A stretch of DNA of 64,000 nt from assembly GCA_938015445.1 (NCBI GenBank), contig CALLPE010000006.1, positions 122,906 to 186,905 of the forward strand, read 5' to 3'. Shown piece by piece: positions 46,470-57,507 of this stretch. The DNA is from an uncultured Pirellulales bacterium (lineage in GTDB: Bacteria > Planctomycetota > Planctomycetia > Pirellulales > Thermoguttaceae). Below the pieces are notes generated by a model, which was not told the DNA's origin, made no database searches, and worked only from the letters and a program-made list of their open reading frames with translations. The position numbers and the translations under genes were made by a program. Position 1 is the first letter of the stretch, and each line of letters starts with the position of its first letter.

Positions 46470-47402
46470 ATGGACTACGCGCAGTTTATCCAACAGCAGA
46501 TTGAGGCCATCCGCAACACAGTCGGCGAGGCTCTGGCCATCAACGCCCTCAGCGGCGGCGTGGACAGCGCCGTGGTGACCGTGCTGGGCTACCGTGCCTT
46601 GGGCGACCGGCTGAAAACGTTCTTCGTCGATAACGCCCTGATGCGCCACGGTGAACCGGAAAGCGTGGTGGGCACTTTCGCCGAAATGGGGATTCCGGTG
46701 GAGCTGATCGACGCCCGGCTCGAGTTCCTCGACGCCCTGCGCGGTTTGCACGATCCCGAGGAAAAACGCCAAGCCATCACCGAGACCTTCTATCGCAAGG
46801 TTTTTGCCCGGCTGGTGCAACAAACCGGCGCGAAGTTTTTGCTTCACGGGACGATCCTGACGGACATCGAGGAGACCGTGGCCGGCATCAAGCGGCAGCA
46901 CAACATACTGTCGCAATTGGGCATCGATCCGGAGAAGCAGTACGGCTACAAGGTTATCGAGCCGTTGCAAACTTTGCGCAAAGACGACGTGCGGCAAGTG
47001 GCCCGCACACTGGGGTTGCCGCCACAAGTCGTAAGCCGCATACCGTTCCCGGGACCGGCGCTGGCGGCGCGAATCGTGGGCGAAGTCACTCCGCAGCGGC
47101 TTGAAACTGTGCGTGCGGCCACGGCTATCGTAGAAGAAGAGCTGGCCGACAGCGGCGCTTTTCAGTACCTGGCGGTGCTGCTGGGCGACAAGGCTACCGG
47201 CATACGCGACGGCAAGCGCGAATACGGCCAGATAATCGTGGTCCGCTGCATCCACAGTACCGATGCCCGCACGGCCACCATCGTGGAACTGCCCTGGGAA
47301 AAGTTACACCGGATTTGCCAGCGGATCACGGCCATTCCCGGCGTGAATCGCTGCCTGTACGATCTGACGCCTAAGCCGCCGGCCACAGTCGAATACGTTT
47401 GA
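46470..47402 (+). CDS. GuaA-like ATP-pyrophosphatase without glutaminase domain
   Basis: This 310-residue protein aligns with the C-terminal ATP-PPase and dimerisation parts of GMP synthase: the P-loop SGGVDS (residues 28-33), TFFVDNALMRHGE, LRKDDVRQVARTLGLP, FPGPALAARIVGEV and the C-terminal KPPATVEYV. The N-terminal class I glutaminase half of bacterial GuaA is missing, and the XMP-binding loop KSHHNVGGLP reads KRQHNILSQLG here. It is therefore a divergent relative (often labelled ExsB-like), possibly ammonia-dependent or acting on another substrate. GGAG precedes the ATG at 46470. It lies 236 bp ahead of carB on the same strand. Confidence 0.85.
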   Translation: MDYAQFIQQQIEAIRNTVGEALAINALSGGVDSAVVTVLGYRALGDRLKTFFVDNALMRHGEPESVVGTFAEMGIPVELIDARLEFLDALRGLHDPEEKRQAITETFYRKVFARLVQQTGAKFLLHGTILTDIEETVAGIKRQHNILSQLGIDPEKQYGYKVIEPLQTLRKDDVRQVARTLGLPPQVVSRIPFPGPALAARIVGEVTPQRLETVRAATAIVEEELADSGAFQYLAVLLGDKATGIRDGKREYGQIIVVRCIHSTDARTATIVELPWEKLHRICQRITAIPGVNRCLYDLTPKPPATVEYV

Positions 47403-47638
47403 AGCGATACCTTGTCCAACCGGTTAGCGGTGGGAAAATGCGCCGGCCGCACGCTGCGCAGCGTTGTGGTACGCCGCGCAGCGTGTGGCACGATTCGAGC
47501 GTCTGGCGCGCTTCGGGGCGTCGCCGGGAAATGTTCATGTTGCTTGGCGCCGCCAGTGGCTCGGCACACACGGCGTGTGTCGGTCGTTAAGTAAATGTGG
47601 GACGAAGAGCTGATTTAGATTGTCATCGAGGAGCTAAA

Positions 47639-50839
<3,201 letters not shown>

Positions 50840-50923
50840 TCTTACCAACGGTAACCCGTTGTGTGGTCCCAGCCGGCCGACGCGACGTGGGATGGCAGAT
50901 GTGGCCTCGGTCGGGCAACTTCA

Positions 50924-50961
50924 GCGCACGGTAAGCATGAGGCGCCTGCCTTACCGTGCGC
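50924..50961. terminator. Inverted repeat between convergent carB and NUDIX-like genes
   Basis: GCGCACGGTAAG (50924-50935) and CTTACCGTGCGC (50950-50961) are perfect 12-bp arms around a 14-nt loop, ending one base before the stop of the minus-strand NUDIX-like gene. Position between convergent genes suits a bidirectional terminator, but neither side has a T tract, so it could instead be a protein-binding or RNA-stability element. Confidence 0.45.
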
Positions 50962-50962
50962 C

Positions 50963-51604
50963 TTAACGTGGTCGTGCGAACAGTTCCTTCATGCAGATGA
51001 CCGACCAGGTTTCAAAGCCTTCCATGTCGGCCAGGATTTCCTCCACCGGTCGGAAGTCGGCCTGGGTGATGTCGTTTTCGCGCGGGCGGACGGCCGGCCG
51101 CTCCACATCGAAGATGTGAACCACGCCCAAATGCACCCGACCCACCGGCGTCTGATCGTCGTTGATTAGTCCCACGCACTGTGCGGTATAGGGAGTTTCG
51201 ATGATCACTTCTTCTTCCAGCTCGCGGCGCATGCCTTCCTCGAACGGATGGGTGCAGTTGGCCTGTCGTGCCGCGCTGCCAGCGTCGGCCGCGCTGATAT
51301 GTCCACCTATTCCCACGCTGCGCTTGCGGTGCAAGCGGCCTTCGCCCTGTCCGCTGCCGCGCGTGTACTGAAACACCCATTGCCGGCCGGCTGCATCGGT
51401 GTAGCGAAATATCACGTAAGGAATAAGCTGCTTATAGGCCGGGTCTTCTTCCACCAGGCGGCGCAGGCGAAAACTGACGTTTTCGGGCTTTAGCAACTCG
51501 GACAGGTAAGGGGCCGCATCGGCGCAGAATCCTTGAAAATACCCTAGCCGCTCCAGCAACCGGCTGGGAACCACCAGTACTTGTTCGTCTTCCGGGATGG
51601 ACAT
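50963..51604 (-). CDS. NUDIX-like hydrolase with an interrupted NUDIX box
   Basis: Starting at the ATG at 51604 (a TTG lies three codons upstream), the 213-residue product resembles a planctomycete NUDIX-like family. The N-terminal part has VLVVPSRLLERLGYFQGF and the middle VIFRYTDAAGRQWVFQYTRG. The NUDIX-type helix is EEGMRRELEEEVII, and the preceding loop SVGIGGHISAAD carries the Gly, but roughly a dozen extra residues (GSAARQANCTHP) separate the two compared with a standard box. The REUxEE Glu residues are intact, so metal-dependent pyrophosphate hydrolysis is plausible. Substrate unknown. It is convergent with carB. Confidence 0.72.
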   Translation of the reverse strand: MSIPEDEQVLVVPSRLLERLGYFQGFCADAAPYLSELLKPENVSFRLRRLVEEDPAYKQLIPYVIFRYTDAAGRQWVFQYTRGSGQGEGRLHRKRSVGIGGHISAADAGSAARQANCTHPFEEGMRRELEEEVIIETPYTAQCVGLINDDQTPVGRVHLGVVHIFDVERPAVRPRENDITQADFRPVEEILADMEGFETWSVICMKELFARPR

Positions 51605-51660
51605 TGTTGGCAATTCGGTTCCGAGGCGTTGTTCTCACCCACTATCTGGGATTTTGGCGC

Positions 51661-52446
51661 TTAACGGCGGCCCAAAACCCCCAGAATAGCCCAGGCACGC
51701 TTTAGATTAATGTTGCCTGCAAAAAAGTAGGGGTCTCTGTCAGCTCCACACATCTGGTGCAAAAACTTAGTCTTGACATCAACCAGCGCCTGGTGTTCCC
51801 CTTTTCGGTCACGCATTTTCCGAAAAAGTTGGAAGAGTTCCCAATCCAGAACAACCTGCTTATGCCCGTGCCATGAAGGATAACAGCAGTAGTAATGGTA
51901 AGAGAACTTCCAAGGAACCTTCTCCAGCGGACGCTGATTAGACCCGAACAAGTGCAATTGCTCGCAAAGATGCTGGTGGCCGGGCTTCCATTGCGGAGAA
52001 TCGGGCTGAATCATAAAGTCAACAATTTCTTTGGGTTTGACCACAGCAAGCGATTGAGTTGTGGGCCCGAGTTTCTGCAATTCGCACATATTCGATGCCG
52101 GCCGAGCAAGCGCTATCTCCCGTCGCTGGGCCCAATTCTTTTCGGCAGGAACGAAACCGATGCGTTCGATTGGTTTGCCCGGATGGGGACGGTAGGATTC
52201 CGGCCGCCGGTCGCGCTGGTGTTTCTTCACTGGCACTCTTATCCACTCGTACTTCTTGAACCACTCGTCGTATGGTTTATCGCGGTAATCGATAGGATAG
52301 AGGCGAACCCATCGTCCATCACGCGTAATCCCGGCGGTGCATACAACTTCCTGGTGACGGAGCGACGGTCGAGGATATGTCTTCACCAGCACGAGCACCT
52401 CCAAAACTTGCCAACCTTCTGCTAAACCTTCCCCATCCTCCACCAT
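51661..52446 (-). CDS. Unknown protein overlapping and following the DUF488 gene
   Basis: I do not recognise a named family. The 261-residue protein is soluble, basic and aromatic-rich. Conspicuous segments are VLVLVKTYPRPSLRHQEVVC, TAGITRDGRWVRLYPIDYRD, PVKKHQRDRRPESYRP, FSYHYYCCYPSWHGHKQVVLDWEL and CGADRDPYFFAGNINLKRAW. The ATG at 52446 has GGGAG seven bases upstream; a GTG at 52392 with GGAGG is an alternative start closer to the first compact segment. The frame overlaps the 3' end of the DUF488 gene by up to 128 bp in another phase, so the two are surely one operon and probably one functional unit. Confidence 0.75.
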   Translation of the reverse strand: MVEDGEGLAEGWQVLEVLVLVKTYPRPSLRHQEVVCTAGITRDGRWVRLYPIDYRDKPYDEWFKKYEWIRVPVKKHQRDRRPESYRPHPGKPIERIGFVPAEKNWAQRREIALARPASNMCELQKLGPTTQSLAVVKPKEIVDFMIQPDSPQWKPGHQHLCEQLHLFGSNQRPLEKVPWKFSYHYYCCYPSWHGHKQVVLDWELFQLFRKMRDRKGEHQALVDVKTKFLHQMCGADRDPYFFAGNINLKRAWAILGVLGRR

Positions 52447-52882
52447 CTCGCATCTCCCGAAACTCGACGCCGATCATGTTGCCAATTCGACTTCCCAGCA
52501 CCGATCGGTGGCACTGGCTAGAGTCCATCTCGTAGCACAGCAGGGCGACATTGTGCCGTTGGGCAATGTGTGCCACTTCTAACACAGCCTTTTGCGCACC
52601 AGAAAGTATCGCATGGGCGTAGTAGCGAAACAGCGCCCCCCGCCTGCCAGGCAAGTACAAGCGCCGCAGCTCGGTCGGAATGCCTAGTTCGGGAAAGTGA
52701 AAATACACGATCGCATGGGCTTCGCACTGTCTACTCAACTGTGTACGCGAGAACTCCGGCCTGCGAGAAAAGGCACGCGCGCGGACATCGATCAAGTGGC
52801 TCACACGGTGGGCAAACAGCAGGTCGAAAAATTCGGGCAGGCTCAATCGCTCGTATCCTATGCCAAATAACGTAGTAGCCAT
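52319..52882 (-). CDS. DUF488 domain protein
   Basis: This 187-residue protein matches DUF488: the N-terminal LFGIGYERLSLPEFFDLL, the VSHLIDVRARAFSRRPEFSR strand-loop, and the hallmark ALLCYEMDSSQCHRSVLGSR near residues 118-137 with the conserved Cys-His-Arg. The family is widespread, small and of unknown biochemistry; the conserved polar motif suggests a nucleic-acid or nucleotide function. The C-terminal 40 residues (from about SRRLASFGG) lie in DNA that also encodes the start of the next gene in another frame. No signal peptide or membrane segment. Confidence 0.85.
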   Translation of the reverse strand: MATTLFGIGYERLSLPEFFDLLFAHRVSHLIDVRARAFSRRPEFSRTQLSRQCEAHAIVYFHFPELGIPTELRRLYLPGRRGALFRYYAHAILSGAQKAVLEVAHIAQRHNVALLCYEMDSSQCHRSVLGSRIGNMIGVEFREMRDGGGWGRFSRRLASFGGARAGEDISSTVAPSPGSCMHRRDYA

Positions 52883-53241
52883 TCCGCTGTTCTCGCCTTG
52901 AACAAGCTATTCCGGCCTCGAAGAAGCGGCACCGGACTTGCAACAAATCAGGCCAGAAACGTAAGCAACTTGTCGGCGCCAGTCAAGTCAAATGGCCGAC
53001 AGAGCTTAACAGGTTAACAGGTTAACAATCCCGCCACGAGCCGCGCGAAGGTGTAACCAGCTACAGTGTCGATGCTCATCTTGCGCAATGGATTCCTGCA
53101 CACCCTTGTAAGCGACGGTGATTGCCGAGACCAGCCAAACCCTGGTAGCAGATGTTCACCTTGGCGGGAAGCGTGGCGGGTTCCGTCGCGGCCGATGAAC
53201 GCTCCCCAGCCGAAGCAAGAACCCGAACAGCCAGTCATTCG
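52883..53241. other. Intergenic region, no gene seen
   Basis: About 359 bases between the DUF488 gene and a membrane protein gene on the same strand. An 8-bp unit (TTAACAGG) is repeated near 53006-53030. Nothing else is recognised. Confidence 0.4.
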
Positions 53242-53676
53242 TCACGCCATCCTGCGCAGCAGCAGGTATCCGCCGCCGCCGACCAACACGCTCACAACAC
53301 CCAAAGACCGTAGCACGGCAGCGGTGGCCGAGCCCCTTCGTCGGGCCTGTTGCAACTGTGCTTTCGAGCGGTCGAATCTTTCGCGGGCCTCGGTGATCTG
53401 TTGGTCGCTGGGCGGCGGGCCGTCGTCGTGGTGGTGATTGTGTAGACGCTGCGGCGCCGCAGCGCTGGCACCTGCCTGCTGGGCGTTCTCCGCCTGCCCC
53501 CGTCGATGAGCCAGCGAGTGCAACTCGCCTGCTGCTTGGGCATGCTGGAGGGCCTGTTGCTCGGTCCACGCGGTTCGCGGGCCAAATATCCACGGAATGA
53601 CTAGCGACACCGCCACCAGCGCCACCCCCACAGCTAACGTTACCAGGCACAGCTTTGGCGTTCGCACTGGTCGCAT
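53242..53676 (-). CDS. Membrane-anchored coiled-coil protein, unknown function
   Basis: The frame opens at 53760, but the ATG at 53676 (AAAGGA just upstream) starts directly before the first membrane helix and is preferred, giving 144 residues. The order is a helix (KLCLVTLAVGVALVAVSLVI), a charged helical region rich in Gln, Ala and His with HNHHHDDG near the middle, an amphipathic stretch ITEARERFDRSKAQLQQARR likely to form a coiled coil, and a C-terminal hydrophobic segment (LRSLGVVSVLVGGGGYLLL). Both ends thus probably sit in the membrane with a helical hairpin between. Family unknown. Confidence 0.65.
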   Translation of the reverse strand: MRPVRTPKLCLVTLAVGVALVAVSLVIPWIFGPRTAWTEQQALQHAQAAGELHSLAHRRGQAENAQQAGASAAAPQRLHNHHHDDGPPPSDQQITEARERFDRSKAQLQQARRRGSATAAVLRSLGVVSVLVGGGGYLLLRRMA

Positions 53677-53894
53677 TCCTTTGTACGGCTGCGCTGGCGG
53701 TTGCCAACCAGTATGGCGCGGTTGCCCGGCCGCGAGCCTTCCGCACGGCGATTGCCGCACTGTTTAATCGTTACGATGATGCCCCACAGATGACAAATCC
53801 ACTATAAAAGCCATACCACGCCGGGCAGCCAGAACCGCGTTGCAAGCGAAACTGCTGGGCGAGCCGGCAGCGACACCTTCTATGCACGCACACG

Positions 53895-55007
53895 CTAATA
53901 CACGTACGGCGTATGGTCCAGACTTTGTCCGTCGTTGATGCTTATCAGATACGCCATCACGAAATCGTCCACTTCGTTAATCAGAAAGCCCACGTGCCCA
54001 TCGGCAAAGGCTACATTCACTCCGCCGGGATGACGGCTGCGCGGGGCGGCAGAGAGGAATTCCCACTCCGTGCCCTTTTGCCACACGCCGCAGGGCATTT
54101 CCTCCAGTTGAGCACCGGCCATGTCGGGACAGGCGTACAACATATCCACGTTCGGACCCTGGTTGTTCGGCGGCTGCGCCAGTCCAACGAAATAGTTGCT
54201 GGCCACGTATCGGTCCCGGGGCATGAAGATGTTATGGTGCATGTCGAAGGCCAGCAGACTGGCGGCAGTCCAGGCCAGCGCCCAGGCACCGCGCTGATCT
54301 TGCGGATGGGAGCGCACCCGGACCTCCGAGAGCATCAACGTGTTCGACAGCCCATCCCGAATCGCCGCCGTGCTTTGGCCGGTGGCGATCAGCGCGCCGG
54401 GAAAGCTCAGTTGCAGGTCGGTGTGGAATGGGCTGCAAAAAGCGGCGTAATTGCCCTTGGCCAAGCGCTTGCCGCCAGTCAGCGCGCCGTCGACGAAATA
54501 CTGGCCCCGCGCCGAATCGCTGGGACACAGCAGCGTCGGCACTTGAATGGCTTGCGGGTCTTTAGGCTGCTGAAAGACGCTGCGGCTGAAATCGAACTGG
54601 CTGTGCAGGTTGGCTTGTTCTAACTGCGGAAGGATCAACACCAGCCAACTGAACTGCGGCCCGGAACGCGGCTCGACGAACCGATAATACCCCGGCGCAG
54701 GCGGACCGTGCAGCCCCGAAGCCGGCAATACCCCCTGATACAATTCGTACTGCTTGACGGCCAGGGCGAGCTGCTTAAGGTTGTTTGCGCACTGGATGCG
54801 TCGGGCAGACTCGGTGCTGCGATGCACCGTCGGCAACAGCATCATCATCAGGATGCCGATGATCGTGATGACCACCAGCAGTTCCACGAGCGTGAAGCCG
54901 CGGCGCGCACTACCAGAACGGTCCCGACGGCCTTTGCCCCCGCGGCCAGACTGGCTGCGCCACACCAGCGTTGCGGCAATTGCGCCCAAGGCACCCTCGC
55001 CCCACAA
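53895..55007 (-). CDS. DUF1559 protein with prepilin-type N-terminus (second copy)
   Basis: The prepilin signature RRGFTLVELLVVITIIGI lies at about residues 35-52, followed by STESARRIQCANNLKQLALAV, LLCPSDSARGQYFVDG, and the C-terminal SRHPGGVNVAFADGHVGFLI typical of the family. The frame runs to a TTG at 55007, giving 370 residues, with an unusually long pre-helix segment; a GTG near codon 15 could be the true start. Like its relative at 7181-8182 it is probably processed by a prepilin peptidase at the inner membrane. Function unknown; no secretion genes adjoin it. Confidence 0.9.
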   Translation of the reverse strand: MWGEGALGAIAATLVWRSQSGRGGKGRRDRSGSARRGFTLVELLVVITIIGILMMMLLPTVHRSTESARRIQCANNLKQLALAVKQYELYQGVLPASGLHGPPAPGYYRFVEPRSGPQFSWLVLILPQLEQANLHSQFDFSRSVFQQPKDPQAIQVPTLLCPSDSARGQYFVDGALTGGKRLAKGNYAAFCSPFHTDLQLSFPGALIATGQSTAAIRDGLSNTLMLSEVRVRSHPQDQRGAWALAWTAASLLAFDMHHNIFMPRDRYVASNYFVGLAQPPNNQGPNVDMLYACPDMAGAQLEEMPCGVWQKGTEWEFLSAAPRSRHPGGVNVAFADGHVGFLINEVDDFVMAYLISINDGQSLDHTPYVY

Positions 55008-55261
55008 GGCCCACTTAAACCTATTGTGTGGCTGGGGCGCAGAGTGTCAAGTGCGCTGGCGGCTTGCTTTCCGCTTGCGCCGAAACCGGCTCCGGTGGCT
55101 CAGAGGGTCGAATGCAACACAGCTCTCCGGCGTCCCATCGCCGGCCGGAGCTGGCGCACACTCGCCTATCCAACACCGGCAACACGGCCTGGCGGGGAGG
55201 AGCAACATAGCCGGGCGATGAAGAAGCGTCCCGAGCTCGGTACAGTCGGCCACTGTTGCCG

Positions 55262-55687
55262 CTAACGGCCTTGTGCGCAAACCGCTCCCTGCGGCTCGAG
55301 GCACAGTCGCAGTTGGGCATCCACCTTGCAGATGTGGTTGGCCAGCCACTTAGAAAGCTCTTGGTACATCTCGAGCAGCAAGGTGGTATTTGCCCCTTCC
55401 TGGTCGAACTTGCGGCGAAGCTCGCCCAGCCGCTCGATAAGCTTGCCATGTGCATCTTTGTTTTCTTGGGCGGCCGGGCACTGCACGCGCTCCATCAGCG
55501 CTTCCTCGGCGGCAAAATGACGCTTCACGTACTGCGCCATGAAATCTAGCGTTCGGGCAAGCTCTTCCTTACCGCGCCCTTGCCGCATCGCCTCGTGTAG
55601 CGATTCGACCTGCCGGATCAATTCCCTGTGCTGAAAATCGATCTCCACCGAGCCAGTACGCATTGCGTCTGTCCACACAAGAGGCAT
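55262..55687 (-). CDS. Bacteriohemerythrin
   Basis: The ATG at 55687, with AAGGAG upstream, gives 141 residues, the usual size of single-domain bacteriohemerythrins. The diiron ligands are visible in order: His in VEIDFQHRELI, the HFAAEEALM helix (His and Glu), His in KDAHGKLIERL, and WLANHICKVD near residue 120 (His and Asp). It is a cytoplasmic oxygen-binding protein, useful for oxygen storage, delivery or sensing at low oxygen. It stands alone between the second DUF1559 gene and the divergent MFS gene. Confidence 0.93.
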   Translation of the reverse strand: MPLVWTDAMRTGSVEIDFQHRELIRQVESLHEAMRQGRGKEELARTLDFMAQYVKRHFAAEEALMERVQCPAAQENKDAHGKLIERLGELRRKFDQEGANTTLLLEMYQELSKWLANHICKVDAQLRLCLEPQGAVCAQGR

Positions 55688-56030
55688 GGCGGTCTCCTTG
55701 TTAACCAGATGTTTTGGAGGGCCGACGCGCAACTAATTGCATACAATATGCTCATTGTCAAACGCCGACTGGTGGCCCATGCCCATTTGTTGCCACTTCA
55801 TCAGCCGTATTACCATACGCCCACAACAATAAGAACTCCCCTTGCGCTGCGCCCCAGTTGGTGAAATGCAACCTAGACGATGAAATCACCGCCGGACAAG
55901 CCGGCAGCATTACCCCAATGGGGATGTTCGTAAGAGGCTTTGACACCAAAGAATCCCCAAAAACGTTAAACTAGTGATTCTCTTGGGCACACAGTGCCAG
56001 GAAAGCTCGTTTTGTTAGAGCCTGCTGGAA
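55688..56030. other. Divergent intergenic region between hemerythrin and MFS genes
   Basis: About 343 bases that should hold both promoters. It is relatively A+T-rich around 55730-55840. No clear repeat or RNA recognised. Confidence 0.4.
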
Positions 56031-57365
56031 ATGTCTAAAAACCCCAGGGGCCGTAGTATCGCTTTCACTGCCGCTATCGATATGTCTGAAAACTCCAATT
56101 GTATGTCGAATGGCGATCATGCCGACCAACAGCCGCATACGCCTCCAGGCCGATGGCTGAACCGCAACGTGGTGGGCATGGGTCTTACCAGCTTGCTTTC
56201 CGACGCCAGCCACGAGATGGCCACTTCGGTGCTCGGTGGTTTTCTAGACATTATCGGCGCACCGCGGTACGCGCTGGGCGTGATCGAAGGTGTCGCCGAC
56301 GCGCTGTCCAGCTTCGTCAAACTGGCTGCCGGTTGGTACAGCGACCGTGTGGGCAGGCGGAAGACCATCACCACGGCCGGTTACGCCTTGACCGGCGTGG
56401 CCTTCGCCGTGCTGGCCGTCGCCGCCACCTGGCCGATGGTACTGTTGTGCCGTTCGCTGGGATGGCTCGGGCGCGGAGTGCGCGGACCGCTCCGCGACGC
56501 TATGCTGGCCGAATCGATCCACCCGGCCGACCGCGGAAAAGCCTTCGGCTTCCATCGCGCCGGCGACACCATCGGCGCGATCCTCGGCCCGCTGCTGGCC
56601 GCCGCACTGATGTACTTTCTGGCTCCGTTGGCCGCCGACAATCCATCTGGCCCGTTTCGCCTTGTCTTCTTGCTCACCGTGATTCCCGGACTCGGCGCAG
56701 CGCTGGCCTTCGCTTTGATGGTACGCGAGAAACGCCGCCCGGCCGATCCGACGATGCGCTTCTGGGCCTCGATACGCGGCTTGCCCGGTGGGTTCCGCCG
56801 CCTGCTGGTCGGTGTGGGCGTTTTTGGCGCCGGCGATTTCTCCCACACCCTGCTGATTATGGCCGCGGCACAAATCCTGGCTGGCCATTGCGGGCCGATT
56901 GCCGCCGCCCAAATCGCCGCCATGCTCTACGCCCTCCGAAACACTTTGTACGCCGCGGCTTCCTATCCCATCGGAGCGCTAAGCGACCGTTACGGACGAC
57001 GCCTATTGCTGGTGCTGGGCTATTTTCTGGCAGTGGTCGTCATGTTGGGCTTTGTGGTGCTTTGGCTGACCGAAGCGGCGCTGGCGCTGCCTTGGATGCT
57101 AGTGTCGCTGGCGCTGCTCTTCTCGCTGGCCGGCGTGTATATAGCGGCCGAGGATTCCCTGGAGGGCGCACTCACGGCCGATTACGTCCCCGACACCTCT
57201 GCCCGCGGCGCAGCTTACGGAGTGATGGGCACAGTCAACGGCCTGGGCGATTTTCTCTCCAGCGCAATCGTGGGATTGCTGTGGACGGTGCATCCAGCGG
57301 CCGGATTCGCCTATGCTGCTGCGATGATGTTCCTAGGCGCGGTACTGTTGATGCGGGTAAGATAG
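56031..57365 (+). CDS. MFS transporter
   Basis: This is a 12-helix major facilitator permease of up to 444 residues. The loop 2-3 signature appears as GWYSDRVGRRKTI and its second-half counterpart as GALSDRYGRRLLLVLG; helices such as MLVSLALLFSLAGVYIAAEDS are clear. It resembles the planctomycete/proteobacterial MFS group with GLTSLLSDASHEMATSVL near the start. Substrate unknown. Three in-frame ATGs (56031, 56082, 56103) lack strong ribosome binding sites. The first two sit in copies of a similar 15-bp sequence 51 bp apart (MSKNP and MSENS), so the N-terminus is partly duplicated. Confidence 0.88.
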   Translation: MSKNPRGRSIAFTAAIDMSENSNCMSNGDHADQQPHTPPGRWLNRNVVGMGLTSLLSDASHEMATSVLGGFLDIIGAPRYALGVIEGVADALSSFVKLAAGWYSDRVGRRKTITTAGYALTGVAFAVLAVAATWPMVLLCRSLGWLGRGVRGPLRDAMLAESIHPADRGKAFGFHRAGDTIGAILGPLLAAALMYFLAPLAADNPSGPFRLVFLLTVIPGLGAALAFALMVREKRRPADPTMRFWASIRGLPGGFRRLLVGVGVFGAGDFSHTLLIMAAAQILAGHCGPIAAAQIAAMLYALRNTLYAAASYPIGALSDRYGRRLLLVLGYFLAVVVMLGFVVLWLTEAALALPWMLVSLALLFSLAGVYIAAEDSLEGALTADYVPDTSARGAAYGVMGTVNGLGDFLSSAIVGLLWTVHPAAGFAYAAAMMFLGAVLLMRVR

Positions 57366-57507
57366 CAACTGTTAACCGGCGCCGATGTGACCCGTAGCGC
57401 CCACCGTGGCACCGCCACACTATCGGTTCTGCCGTTAAATCTGCCGTACCGATGCGCTGTGCTCGCTCGCCGCCGGTAGCACTGCTCCAGCACTATGGTG
57501 TGTTTGT

